From Gnetum montanum (lineage: Eukaryota; Streptophyta; Gnetopsida; Gnetales; Gnetaceae), in contig MNCI01024145.1 in the NCBI GenBank assembly GCA_015680685.1, forward strand, positions 7,801 through 71,800: a stretch of DNA of 64,000 bases. Direction: 5' to 3'. The notes beneath the pieces were generated by a model. The model worked only from the letters and a program-made list of their open reading frames with translations. It was not told where the DNA came from and ran no database searches. Shown here piece after piece: positions 47,119-58,180 of this stretch. Positions within the stretch are counted from its first letter, which is position 1, and the number at the start of each line of letters is the position of its first letter. The position numbers and the translations under genes are program-made.

Positions 47119-47336
47119 CAATTTATTACACAACTGACTGATAAGCTACAACCAAGGCAACATTTTCTCAAAAAGGGAATCCACTTTGAGTAAACAGCTT
47201 AATGCCAAAAGGCATTTGACAACCTCTCAATTTATTACACAATTTACTGATAAGCTACAAATAATGCAACATTTGCTCAAAAAGGGGATCCACTTTGAGT
47301 GAACAGCTTAATTCCAAGAGGCATTTGACAACCTCA
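47119..47336. repeat. 109 bp tandem duplication in G pol
   Basis: 47119-47227 and 47228-47336 are two direct copies starting CAATTTATTACACAA, with about a dozen differences. The period is not a multiple of three, so it shifts the frame between reverse transcriptase and RNase H. Confidence 0.9.
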
Positions 47337-47339
47337 AAT

Positions 47340-48270
47340 AGGAGTTGGCTCATCTTCCAATAGTTTACCCTCCACAAGGAGATAAACCTTTTTACATCTA
47401 CCTTGCAACTTTTGACACAGCCATCGCTTCTCTACTCTATCAAAAGTAAGATGATGGCTTAGAGATCCCTATGTACTACCTAAGCCATGCATTAGTGGCC
47501 CATGAAGCAAAATACAATGATGTGAAAAATAACTACCTTACCTTAGTCTTTGCACTTAAGAAGTGAAGGCATTATCTCTTCTACAACCAGGTAAACATCA
47601 TTTGAAAAAGCAATGTACTCTGGGAAATCACCAAAAACATTTACAAAAGTAGTTGAATTGCATGGTGGAAAGAAATAACTATGGAGTTTGACTTCCATTA
47701 CATAGCACAAGCATCAACCAATGGTCAAGCAATAGCTGCACAACTCACGTCACCAATAAACACTTAAGCAACTATAGATCTGGAATTCTCAAATAAGCAT
47801 GTCAATAGTATAAGCCATGTGCCTACCAACTTTGAGGTAATTCTACGCTTTGATGGTGCTTCAACCTTTCAAGGAGGTGGTGCCACTGTAATAATCATGT
47901 TTCCTTATGGGGAGATCTAAACCTTCACTTATCATTTAAAATTTCCTTGCACTAACAACATGGGAGAGTACTAAGGTATCCTTAGAGGTCTTATAGCAGC
48001 TCGTGACCTAAGAATCTGAAACCTAGTGATCCAAGGTGATTCGTAGCTAGTCATCAACCAAGTTACAAAGGTTTACACTTGCGAAGCATAACACTTACAG
48101 CCTTATTATGACTTGGTGAAGCACTTGCTCTGATGGTTTGCAATAGCAAATATACAACACATTCCCCACAACAAAAATGCCATTGCCAATGCATTAACCA
48201 TATTGGCCTTAAACATTGCACCAACATGTTTCATGCCTTGCCCACTTCAATAATATATTGCACCAAACCC
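47340..48270 (+). pseudogene. pol: G RNase H and second (archaeal-type) RNase H
   Basis: First domain 47345-47770: PFYIYLATFDTAIASLLYQ, IPMYYLSHALVAHEAKY and LTLVFALKK, the gypsy RNase H. Second domain 47820-48270: LRFDGASTFQGGGATVII, LKFPCTNNMGEY, LVIQGDS-TAG-LVINQV, the extra RNase H typical of Tat elements. Key acids of the second domain (the Asp of FDGA, Glu of GEY, Asp of GDS) are present. Stops, mostly TAG (for example GDSQ to GDS-stop), inactivate it. Confidence 0.85.
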
Positions 48271-48289
48271 ATCATGTAAGTAACTGACA

Positions 48290-49572
48290 TTGGATTCATA
48301 GCCACAGCAAGCATAGCTCACACACAAGAATGGTACGACAACATTAAGGCATACCTTCAATAGGGTGAGCCTTCACAACATCTAACCACTACCCAAATGG
48401 ACGTAGTGTGAAAATGATTGTGGTAGTATGTCCTCATAAATGATAACATACTATGTTACAAATCCTACAATGGCATACTATTAACCTACATCAATGATAG
48501 TGAAGTGAAAATGATTATTGATCAAGTCCATGAGGGACTATGCAGAGGCCACATAACACCTAGGAAAATGACATCAAAAATCATATGCTTAGGCTACTAT
48601 TGGTCTTACATGAAGAGTGATTATGTTTCCAAGGTCAAGACATATGATGTGTGTCAACAACATGGCAACCTAATGCACGTGCCACCCACCAAACTACACA
48701 CCATGCAAATCACATGGTCATTCCAACGTTGGGGGTTGGATATCATAGGGCCCATCACACTAAGTCCTCTGGTGGACATAGCTTCATCATAACCACAACC
48801 GAATATTTTACCAAGTGAATTTAAGCCATTCCCCTTAGGAGGACCACATCACAACAAGTTTGCAAATTCATCCTTAACAATATAGTGACCCAATTTGGTC
48901 TACCCATGACCCTAGTCACAAACAATGAGCCACAGTTTAGCAGTGCAGAAACCAAAGCCTTTTGCGAATACCTTGGCATCAAGCATTCCTTTTTGTTACC
49001 ATACTACCCATAGGTAAATGGCCAAGTTGAGGCCACAAACAAGGTCATTATCAACCTTCTAAAGAAGATGCTTAGCAACAACAAATGATGATGGCATGAG
49101 TAGCTAGTCTACACACTATGGGCTTACCACACAACACGCAGAACAATAATAGGTAAGATGCCATATAGCCTTGTATATGGGTCTAAAGTGATTTTGCCTC
49201 TTGAATTGCAAGTCCCATCACTCCATGTAATCCTCTCAAGCTTCATCAATGAGGCTCAAAATAATGAGTTGAGAGCCATTGACCTTGACTCTATGGAGGG
49301 GGAGCACATGTAGACACTTGATCACATCAAATGATACCAAGAGAAGCAACAGCAAAAGCACCATCACAATCAACACTAGTGTCAAATCAAGGAAGGGGAC
49401 CTAGTCCTCAAGACTATTCGTGAACCCATGGACAAATTCTCAACCAACTGAGAAGGGCCTTTCTTGGTCCCTAAGGCCTATAACAACAAAGCATTCAAGC
49501 TCACTAATTTAGATGGCCATGAGTTTGCCAATCCAACTAACCATTCATATTTGAATTCTTACTATGCCTAGT
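48290..49572 (+). pseudogene. pol: G integrase
   Basis: The zinc-binding part is in an open stretch 48505-48792: VHEGLCRGHITPRKM, LGYYWSYMKSD, then KTYDVCQQHG, where the first Cys of CDxCQ is Tyr. WGLDIIGPI holds the first Asp. LVTNNEPQFSS has Asn for the second Asp; NGQVEATNKVI keeps the Glu. After LWAYHTTRRT and MPYSLVYGS, the tail reads KEGDLVLKTIR, EGPFLVPKAYNNKAFKL and ends NSYYA near 49568. Frame changes near 48775 and several TAG stops. Confidence 0.85.
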
Positions 49573-49607
49573 ATGTAGCACTACATCAATGACCAAGCAA
49601 GGTGAGC

Positions 49608-50160
49608 AAGAGTCTGCTATGACTATAAACTAGCATAGAGAGTCCGCTATGACTATAAACTGACACAAAGAGTCCGCTATGACTATAAACTGGCACAAAG
49701 AGTCTGCTATGACTATAAACTAGCATAAAGAGTCTACTATGACTATAAACTAGCATAGGATATCTTCTATGACAGTAAACTAGCATAGATCATCCTTAGG
49801 CTATGATGTTAAACTAGCACCAACAGCACACCCATTCACTATGACATTAAACTAGCACAACAAGTCCACTATGATGTTAAACTAGCATAGCAAGTCTGTT
49901 ATGACTTTAAACTTGTACAACTTGTCCTTGGGCTATGACACTAAACTGGCATCCACAGCATAGTCCACTATGACTATAAATTGGCATAGCTTGTCCTTGC
50001 ATCATGACATTAAACTAGCACAACATCCATCATATGCTACGATGTTAAACTAGCACACAACAGTTTGCTAGGACTATAAACTAGTACATCACAGTCTACC
50101 AAGACCTTAAGCTAGCATAGCCTGAGGTCTACTAGGACCTTAAACTAGGTTCGTAGTTTA
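49608..50160. repeat. Minisatellite 3 of G, 30 bp units
   Basis: Six regular 30 bp units (GAGTCTGCTATGACTATAAA then CTAGCATAGA) to about 49786, then looser units of 30-60 bp to 50160, all with TATGA and TAAACTAGCA. Lies in the 3' UTR right after integrase. The 66-residue antisense frame over it is a repeat artefact. Confidence 0.9.
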
Positions 50161-51795
50161 GCATGCATGGCTCAACATCCACAGTTCTGCTAACAAGAGG
50201 GTGTGAATACTTTCCATTCTCCATCATCTACCCACCTCTCAATGAGCTAGCTGGGGTGGAACATTGTAGTTCCAAAATAGAGTTCACATCATTAAGAAAA
50301 TGCCTCTAGAACATTTGTAGCATTACTCCCCTTGGAATTTTTCTAATCCTTTGAAAATCCCCTTGGGCATTTTGCTAACCTTCTAGAGCTATTGCCACTA
50401 TTACTAGTAGTACCACCCATAGGCTATGCCAATAGCATCATCATCCTTGGGTGTTTCATTAGTGATTGGGGCTCTCACCATTAGCACCACCCACTAGAGT
50501 CGCAACAGTACTGTCGCCCAGCCACAGCACTACCATTTTCTAGCACTCACCATTGCCTAGGCTTGGAAGTGCATCCAAAACCATGGCTTCCCACCATCCT
50601 ACTAAAATTCTAAGCTCCTATCCTTAGTGTGGAGTCTTGAGCACCTACATCATCATTGCCTTCAGCCACCTCATTGGCCTCCCTTAGGTGCTCACTTCCA
50701 GTGTGGCTACTGGAGCTTCTATAGCCTTGTAGCTCTAGCATCTGCACTAGCCTTCTTTCTTTGGCACTTCAAGCTCTTATAACTAGTCCAGCACTTATGA
50801 CACTTGCAGCACCCTCACAACTAGTAGTTTTCTTTTATCTCTCATGTTGTATGATGGTTTTCTTGCTTCCTCTGCGTTATGTTCGCAGGATGAAGCCCTA
50901 GAGGTAGTCGTTTGAAGGCATGGTTCATTGCAACGGCAAGGCACCACATTGCTCTGATGCGCTTAATTAGACTCACCAAGCTAATCAAGAATACACATCC
51001 CTACTATCCTACTATAGCCTACTCGCATTTTTCTCTTCCACCTTACCTTTTCCCACCTTCCCTACAAGCTTCTTCGATGCATATGTCACCCTTCTTTTAG
51101 TTGATAGTAGAACCCATGACAGACGTAACATAACTCATCCCATGGGGAGCCTCTATGGGCTAGTCAAAGCCCAAGTGAATGTATCCCAACTCATCCCATG
51201 GAGGAATCACCTATCCTATAGATGTGACGTGGTTGCCTCTAAGCAAAGCCCATCAGGTGGCACACAGTTCACTCAATGATAAGCATCTTATCACTAGCAT
51301 TTTGCAAAAAAAAAAAACAAATAACAAAGTGGAGAAAAACATATCCCCAAGAAAAATTTAGTAAAGCTACAATTTTTCAATTGATCTAGCTCTGGATTCA
51401 CAACAACCTTCTCATAAGCATTTCAATAAGAGGCCAACATGTCAAGGGTAAGCCATTCTAGTGCTATGGGTGACGGCTCTCTCCCAAGCACTTCGATGAG
51501 AGGCCATCATTTGGCAACAAGCCACCTTAGTGTCATGATCATAGTCAATCATGTTGACTCCACATCTTACAACATGATACATCATTTGCATCTCATTCCT
51601 CCCTTACTATCCCAAGTCAATTCCCTACATCCATTGCCTATAGCATACCATTCCCTTCAACACTCTTGAGCCAAGTGAAGCATCATCAGATCGGGTACTG
51701 AAAAGTGATGTTGGTTTCATATCTACTATGGTGTTTCAGATTCTTTGTCAATGTCTCTTGGGCCACTCCTCCAAATGTCAACAAAGAGGAGCCAA
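50161..51795 (+). other. 3' UTR of G
   Basis: No gene supported. 51405-51545 holds an imperfect duplication of about 65 bp (AAGCATTTCAATAAGAGGCC and AAGCACTTCGATGAGAGGCC). AACTCATCCCATGG occurs twice at about 51131 and 51189. The polypurine tract is ACAAAGAGGAG at 51781-51791, just before the 3' LTR. Confidence 0.6.
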
Positions 51796-53505
51796 TGAAA
51801 CAGCACCAAATTTGGGCAACAACACTACAATGGCAAATTTTCCTAAGTGTCAACTGAAGGTAAATTTCTCTAAGTGTTTGGACCATGATTCCACTATTGG
51901 GGCTACAATCTAGAGTGTACCCAATGTAGCATGCAACACAACCAAATTTTCAAGATTTTCTAAGTGCCCAATAGTAGCAGCAAGAATTTTTCTAAGTGTC
52001 TTGCTATGCTCTTCAATGTAGCAAGCGTAGCAGCACTCTAGTGGCTAGTTTGCACATGTCAAGCTAGAAGTTGTTAAGCTAGCTCAACATGGAAGAGGAA
52101 TTTGGAAAATTTTCTAATGCTTAAAGCTACCCCTCTTACTACACTCTTGAGCGTAGCTAGCATAACAAGTACAAGGATTACAATTTTTACTAGATTTTTC
52201 TAAGTGTTTGTGTTATGCTCTATTCCATCTTGCTACACTCTATAGCATAGCAAGCATAGCAACACTAGACTTTAGTTTTTGCAAGAATTGCCTAACCGCT
52301 ATGCTACACTCCAAAGCGTAGCTAGCATAACAACAAGGAACTGCCTTCAAAAGCTTCCTAAGCTCAGCACAGGCCTTCACTCCAATCCAACACTCCTCTT
52401 GCAAGCAAGATTAGCAACTTGCACTCTTTTTGTACCCCCTCCATGTCCCAAAATTATACCTATGCTCAATCCCACTTGGAAGAGGGGAGAATGTAGTCCA
52501 GTAGCATAGCCTCCAAATTACATTATTGGGTACATTGTGATCTTGGCACATGTAGTCTTAGTAGCGTAGCCAATCTGGTAGTCTCCCAAATTCCAATGGA
52601 GCATACCAGGGCTTAGCACTAATTATTCCACTAGGAGTGTAGCAAAGGTTAACATAGCCCCACCTACCCCTTTGCCACATGGCACTCAATCCACACTTTG
52701 CACCAACCCTAAGCCTATAAATACCCCCACATTCCACACTCTAGGGATTGGCATTTCATTCTAGTAGTGGGCATTGGAAGCATTTGGCAAGCAAATCCAA
52801 GTGGCAATTAGCACCTTAAAGCACCATTTGGCACCCGAAGCACCTTGAGCACCCCGTACACTAGAGCGTATCAACACCTTGGCAACACCTTTACGTCCCA
52901 CTAAGCACCGTAGCTCACCGCAAGCCCACAAGACACCAAGGTAGCCAGCCTAGTAGGCACGAACCTTATAGCAAACATCAGTCATAACCCTAGGACACCT
53001 CAAAGACTCTGGCTACATTACTACTATGCCTATCTGTACCACCATGTATCTCCGCAAACCTCATTTGTAATTGCTACACTCCCCATCCGAGGTGGTATCA
53101 TCCTTTCTTTCTTTCAAACTCCTTTGCATTTCAAGAATTTTCTCCATTGCATTTTAAGCATTTTCTTTGACATTTAGCACTGCATTCACACTTTTTCATT
53201 ATTTTACACACTTTTTGCATACTTGCACCATCGTTCTTATGCTGCAAAACACTGCTATGCTCATGCCTAGTTGTCCTCCATACTGCTGAGAACATTGTTA
53301 GCACTTGCATTTTTGGCTAACCATGCCATCCCTCGGTTGCACCCACCACCCCAATTACAACTAGCAAAGTCCTTATTCAACTAACAAGATCATCTAGGGC
53401 ACTCCACCTTCATTTCCCAGCAAAGGCCCTCATATGGAGGTGGAGTCAAGGCTATGCACATGAGAACCCCTCGGTGTTCCAGCCACCAATGTTTTTGGTT
53501 GTACA
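51796..53505 (+). repeat. 3' LTR of G (1710 bp)
   Basis: Starts TGAAACAGCACCAAATTTGG and ends GGTTGTACA. TATA box GCCTATAAATACCCCC at about 52713. Followed by AGAAT (53506-53510), the right copy of the target duplication. Differences from the 5' LTR are frequent but the two align end to end, apart from an indel near the 3' end. Confidence 0.9.
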
Positions 53506-53510
53506 AGAAT

Positions 53511-54126
53511 AAAGGGTAGGTTAGATTGAAAGTGATGTCTATTGCCTAGTTATCCTAACACAAGTAACTGCCCCACTTTCTTGAACACATATAGCACTAT
53601 TGAACTACCAAATGTTAAATGTTGCTAGGTTACTAAGTACTATATGAATGCTCGGAGTGATTGTGCTTGTGTTCATTAATTTCTGAAAATATATTGCTTA
53701 ATGAAATGCATTAAAATAAAAAGCAAGAAAGTAAAATGTAATAAAGAAAATATTAAGCTATTCTCAGTGTTGCAAGGATTTCCAAAAGAGTTCATTTTAT
53801 TCCCATCACATTGTTGTGCTTAGGTACATTAGTGCTCAAATAAAGAACTATACACACTTTAGACTCCTTCTACAGGCACTCAAAAAATATTCTAACTCGA
53901 GGGAGAAGAAACAGCAAGAGCTTTGCTACCTTGCTTAAAAATTGAAAACTGACTAATTAATTACTTGTGAAAATTGGAGCCTAGGCACGGTATTTATAGA
54001 CTCAAGGTATATACCCTAGCATCAGACATCTGACATTAAATCTAGGTCCCAACATCATGTATGCAATGTTGTAGCCCTGATGTTATGTACCCGACGTCAC
54101 AACTAATACAAAATGGTGATTCATCA
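53511..54126 (-). repeat. 3' LTR of Athila F, second part (616 bp)
   Basis: Starts AAAGGGTAGGTTAGATTGAAA and aligns with 61047-61663; ends GGTGATTCATCA. The sense TATA region (complement of 53992-54000, TATAAATAC) follows U3 repeats with GACATC, GATGTTATG and ACGTCAC cores. Confidence 0.9.
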
Positions 54127-55698
54127 TACCCCCACTACTGAATGAAAACTCCTCCTTGAGTGAAGAAGAGGAGGAACAATTTTTTTACAACATAACATAT
54201 TGGATAGGTATGGAATTATTAACAAACATGACAAATTAGCTCAGATGAAATAGACTTATGGACTCTAAGTGCCCAAGTGTACGAAATTACAATTTTTACA
54301 ACATTGGGTGTTCATGAGAAGAGGAGTGAACACCCTAGAAACTATCAACATCCAACACCTATTGGGTATAGGAGAATGACAGAGAGAAGAGATCCTTTGA
54401 TCACGAACAATCCTCATTGTGTGGTACTACTACATCATCCTTGGTAAAAATAGTCCCACTTCCAGTCCATGCTTCCCACTGCAATCATAACATGATCATG
54501 AATTAGTATGCAATGTGTAACACATAATGATTAAATGCCTTGTCTCATCGATGGTTACACTTAACTAAGTTGTGATTATGATAGCTTGGTTTCTTTGAGT
54601 AGTGTTATTGGGAAGGCTAATGGATAGGGTTAATTAAATTAAGCGGTCCATTAAATTCAAAAAAGTTCAATACAAGGAAATATTTGAAGATGGTATAAGA
54701 ATTCACAACAGTGAAAAGAAGAATTCACTGAAAACTATTGTGAAGATGCGTATAACTAGATGTCATTGATGGGGTAAACAGAAAGAATTTGATTGTAAAA
54801 ATGTCTAAGGGTAAAGAACTTAACTAATCCAACCAAAATATATGTAAGTGGGTCCTCTCCAAAGTAGGCATAGGCCTTTTATGCCCTTGCATAACTTCAA
54901 ACCAAAGAGTCCATGGGCTCCATGGATGATTAATGATTATAAAAGGTTAAGTACAAAAACCCAAAAGTAACTAACTAAAAATTTCGACACATCAAACTGG
55001 GACATTGAACCAAAACATGAAACTGACAATGAGGTGGAACATGAAAAGCATAGATGGATGAAAGGGAGAGTGAAATGAAGTTCCTAATTACGATCACATG
55101 AAGTCCCTTGTGGATTTTGTGCTTAAATAACTTGATAAGATCCATCCTTAGTCCAAACCAAAACCAACCACTTTTAGTGACTTCTCATCAACACTCTAAG
55201 ACTCCCAATTCTGGAAACTACCAAAGTCACAAATTTATTAAAGTTTCATTAATGAAAAAGGGACTACACATTTTCAAAACAAGGAAAACCATAAAGTGTG
55301 TGGATGGGTGGATCTTGTGAACTCACTACTTATTACATGAAAAAGAAACCAAGTCTTAATTATTAGTAATGAAATTCAAAGCTAGAAACTAGACACCAAT
55401 AATCAAATAACAAAAATAGTGCATACCACCATCAAGTAACGCATTACCAATGTACCTAGCACTTATTAACACAAAGTTAGAAAATCATGCTAAATAAAAG
55501 AAAATATAGAGAAAGTGTAAATTATTCAAGAAATATCAAATGTACTAACGATGGTGTAAAAAAAATTAGAAAAGATTAATAACATAAAAATAAAAAGATC
55601 TAAAACAAAGAATATGTAAAACAAAAGTTGTAAAATAAAAAATGTGTAAAACAAAAAAGTTGAAAAACTGAGGAGCCGCTTGAATGGTTAGCATGAGT
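54127..55698. other. Non-coding region of copy F
   Basis: Terminal polypurine tract at 54127-54144 (- strand CAGTAGTGGGGGTA). No env-like ORF and no TATA/U3-like block, unlike A and D. 54780-55690 aligns in blocks with copies A, C and D. No gene. Confidence 0.55.
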
Positions 55699-55724
55699 GG
55701 CCATCTCCTCCATGACTAAGTTGA
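55699..55724 (-). other. Internal polypurine block (copy F)
   Basis: On the - strand: CAACTTAGTCATGGAGGAGA then TGGCC. Follows the integrase tail. Confidence 0.5.
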
Positions 55725-55769
55725 AAGGAGGAGATCCAAAATATGGGGCATGGTTGTCCATCTAAGGAG

Positions 55770-56700
55770 GTTATTGTTGTGTTAGCTAGCTTATGCTCAT
55801 GGAAAGGTCTAATTTGTTGAATGTTGACCAACTATTCTTATTTGGGCTCTCAAGTTTATAGATCATCATGGCCCCCAAAAGAAAAGTTTTATAAATGATA
55901 TAAGGTCCCTCCCACAACATTTGGAACTTAGTTCATTGAGGTACATGTGTGGGGTTTTAGTAGAGAACCTTGTCTCATGGTTGAAATTTCATGTTTCTAA
56001 TTTTTAGGTCATAACACTTTTTTTTATAAGCCTTGTGCAACTTGTTAGATGATAAGGCTACTAGTTAATTTTCATCTAGCAAGTTAAGATTCATTAGTCT
56101 TTCCTTTTGGGCTAGACTTAATTCAAGGTCAAGGTCACAAGCTGTTGAAAGTGTATAGAGTTTAGATTGAATAGGAAGTATTGGTAGTTTGCCATACATA
56201 AGCTCATAGGGAGAGTCGCCTATAGGAAGTTTCCAAGTTGAGCGATAGGCCCAAAGGGCATCGTTGAGTTTTGTGCTCTAGTCCTTCCTATACTTGTTAA
56301 TGGTTCTTGTTAGTATTCTTGTGATTTCCCTATTCATAACCTTAACTTGACCATTAGCTTGGGGATGGTAAGGTGTTTTGAGTTTGTGTTCAACCCCCAA
56401 GCATTGCATAAGCTTCCAAAAAGTAGTGCTTGTAAAATGAGTTCCATTAACAAAAATTAATGCACATGGCATACCAAACCTGTTTACAATGTTTTGTTGT
56501 ACAAACCAAGTAGTAGTACAAGATGTATAGTTGATGACAACTACTGCTTCTACCCATTTCATACAATAGTCAACAATGACTATGATGTACGCCTTTTCAT
56601 TTGACATGGACATGATGGGACCCATGAAATCAATGCCTCAAATGTCAAATGATTCTAATGGTTGAATCCATTATTGAGTTCCCTTCATTTGATTGGTCAT
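55770..56700 (-). pseudogene. pol: Athila integrase, copy F
   Basis: Open 56625-56278: GPIMSMSNEKAYIIVIVDYC, ALIFVNGTHFTSTTF, where the second Asp is Val, and PYHPQANGQVKVMNREI, where Glu is Lys. First Asp region is just upstream (GIDFMGPI after a stop). The tail runs to about 55780. Compared with A, the zinc-binding region and everything up to reverse transcriptase are deleted near 56700-56830. Confidence 0.85.
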
Positions 56701-56849
56701 TCCACCATCCCATTGGCATCATTCACAAGAGTGGAAGAAATGGTGAGCATTCAAGTGATCATACTAATCAGCTATTGAAAAATGCTCAAGACCAAGCATT
56801 GAAATGTGGTAGGAGCATTGTATACACCAAACTCCCTTAGGAACTTGTG

Positions 56850-57575
56850 AACATTTTCTTTACTTAGTACTCCAATGTAATTTGGATTTGGTTATAGCCA
56901 CTATAACCATCTAGGAAGCTATAGTAGCAATGCCCTGATATTGTGTCAAGCACCTAACCAACAAATGGCAACAAAAAAGTGATCCTTGAAGGTTTCCATA
57001 TTCAACAACCTAAAATCGATGTAGACCACCACTTACCACCTTTCTTTGATACAATTACAAGTGGACTAACCCACTCACTATCTGCAATGGGATAGATGAA
57101 CCCTGCCTTGAGGAGTTGTTCAATTTCCTCCTTGATAATTTCTTCAATTTGGGGTTCAATTGCCTTTGTGGTTGTCATTTTGGCTTCATGGCTAGGCCAG
57201 TGTAAATGTGATGCTGGAATATCCTAGGATTAATCCCTATGAGTTTATGATATGACCAAGCAAAAGCTGCTAACCATCTTTCAACTACCTTCAATAGCAT
57301 CTCTTTCTGTTCTGGAGCAAGTCTTGCACTTATTATACCCAGCTTCTTATTTTTCAAAAATACATCTTCCATTCCAACCGGTAGTGTTTTTAATTCAAGG
57401 GGCTATTGCTTGAACTTCTCAAGAATTTCCAACTCTCCCCAATAGGTATATTATTTGTATCATTAGAGAGTTTGTGATGAACCTGCTCTAGTTCATTCAT
57501 GCTCGTGACATATTCACATGCTAGGCTCTCAGCTGGTTCCATGCATAGTGTGATGCTTTCTGAATTAGTAGTCAT
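56850..57575 (-). pseudogene. pol: Athila reverse transcriptase front part, copy F
   Basis: Open 57372-57175 reads LKVVERWLAAFAWSYHKLIG and GINPRIFQHHIY, the protease-RT linker and start of reverse transcriptase. Further on, fragments matching WRVCIDFRLLN and FLDGYSGYN are readable in shifted frames to about 56870. The palm with FMDDF and RNase H is deleted. Confidence 0.75.
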
Positions 57576-57639
57576 CCATTGGGTGCCCTTCTATTGTGTG
57601 GCTATTGCATACAAATACCTTTGAATTTCCATTTCTAGC

Positions 57640-58180
57640 ACACACTACTTGCATGTAGATATGGATGCTTGCTTGATGGCCCAAAGTTTCTGCACACAAT
57701 TGCACCTACTATCATTGTATGTGATGCATGGAACTCTCTTCTTCTTAATCTTTCCAAATGCATTTTCTTTAGATATTTCTAGGGAAAGATCTCTAATGTC
57801 CATTCTTATGTCTACTATGCTTATCCATGCTCTTCCCATAATGATTGGAAAGTTCCCTTTGTAGTTCTCCACTTTGATTACTAGGAAGTTGGTAGGATAA
57901 GACCACCCACAAATAGTGGTCATAATGTTTGCTACCAATCCCCATAGAATAGTGATGGACTGGTCTACCAATTCTAATTTGTTGTTGCTCTTTTTAAGAG
58001 GAGGCAGGTTCTAGGTAGTGCACATCTCATGAGAAATCAAATTAGCACCAGAACTTGAATCAAGAAGAGCCTTGCACAATTTGTTCCCAGCAATCTACAA
58101 ATAAATTGGAGGATTTCCAGGATCAACTAATTTCCTAGGAAGGTTTCCTACATGGATCCAATTAGACACTGTGTGAGTAA
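57640..58180 (-). pseudogene. pol: Athila protease, copy F
   Basis: KALLDSSSGANLISHEM near 58075-58030; DSG reads DSS, so the active-site Gly is changed. Open 57971-57645: IMTTICGWSYPTNFLVI and FPIIMGRAWISIVDI, with KENAFGKIKKKRVPCITYND following as in copy A. Confidence 0.8.

Larger units (their letters stand above)
33702..53505 (+). mobile_element. Tat-lineage Ty3/gypsy element G, about 19.8 kb
   Basis: Long LTRs (33702-about 35403 and 51796-53505), TG and CA ends, and an exact AGAAT duplication at 33697-33701 and 53506-53510 inside the LTR of Athila F. Gene order: gag, protease, a 6.7 kb region with an antisense gene and minisatellites, reverse transcriptase, RNase H, a second RNase H, integrase, minisatellite, 3' UTR. 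Two RNase H domains and YVDDM are marks of the Tat group (Ogre, Retand and others). Many TAG stops, so old, but younger than Athila F. Confidence 0.9.

Noticed and set aside
49586-49786. 66-residue frame on the - strand with a repeated ten-residue unit
   Set aside because: It is the 30 bp minisatellite of element G read in a multiple of three.
39590-50160. CRISPR array
   Set aside because: The repeats are adjacent or loosely spaced, diverged, without regular unique spacers or cas genes, and lie in a plant retrotransposon.
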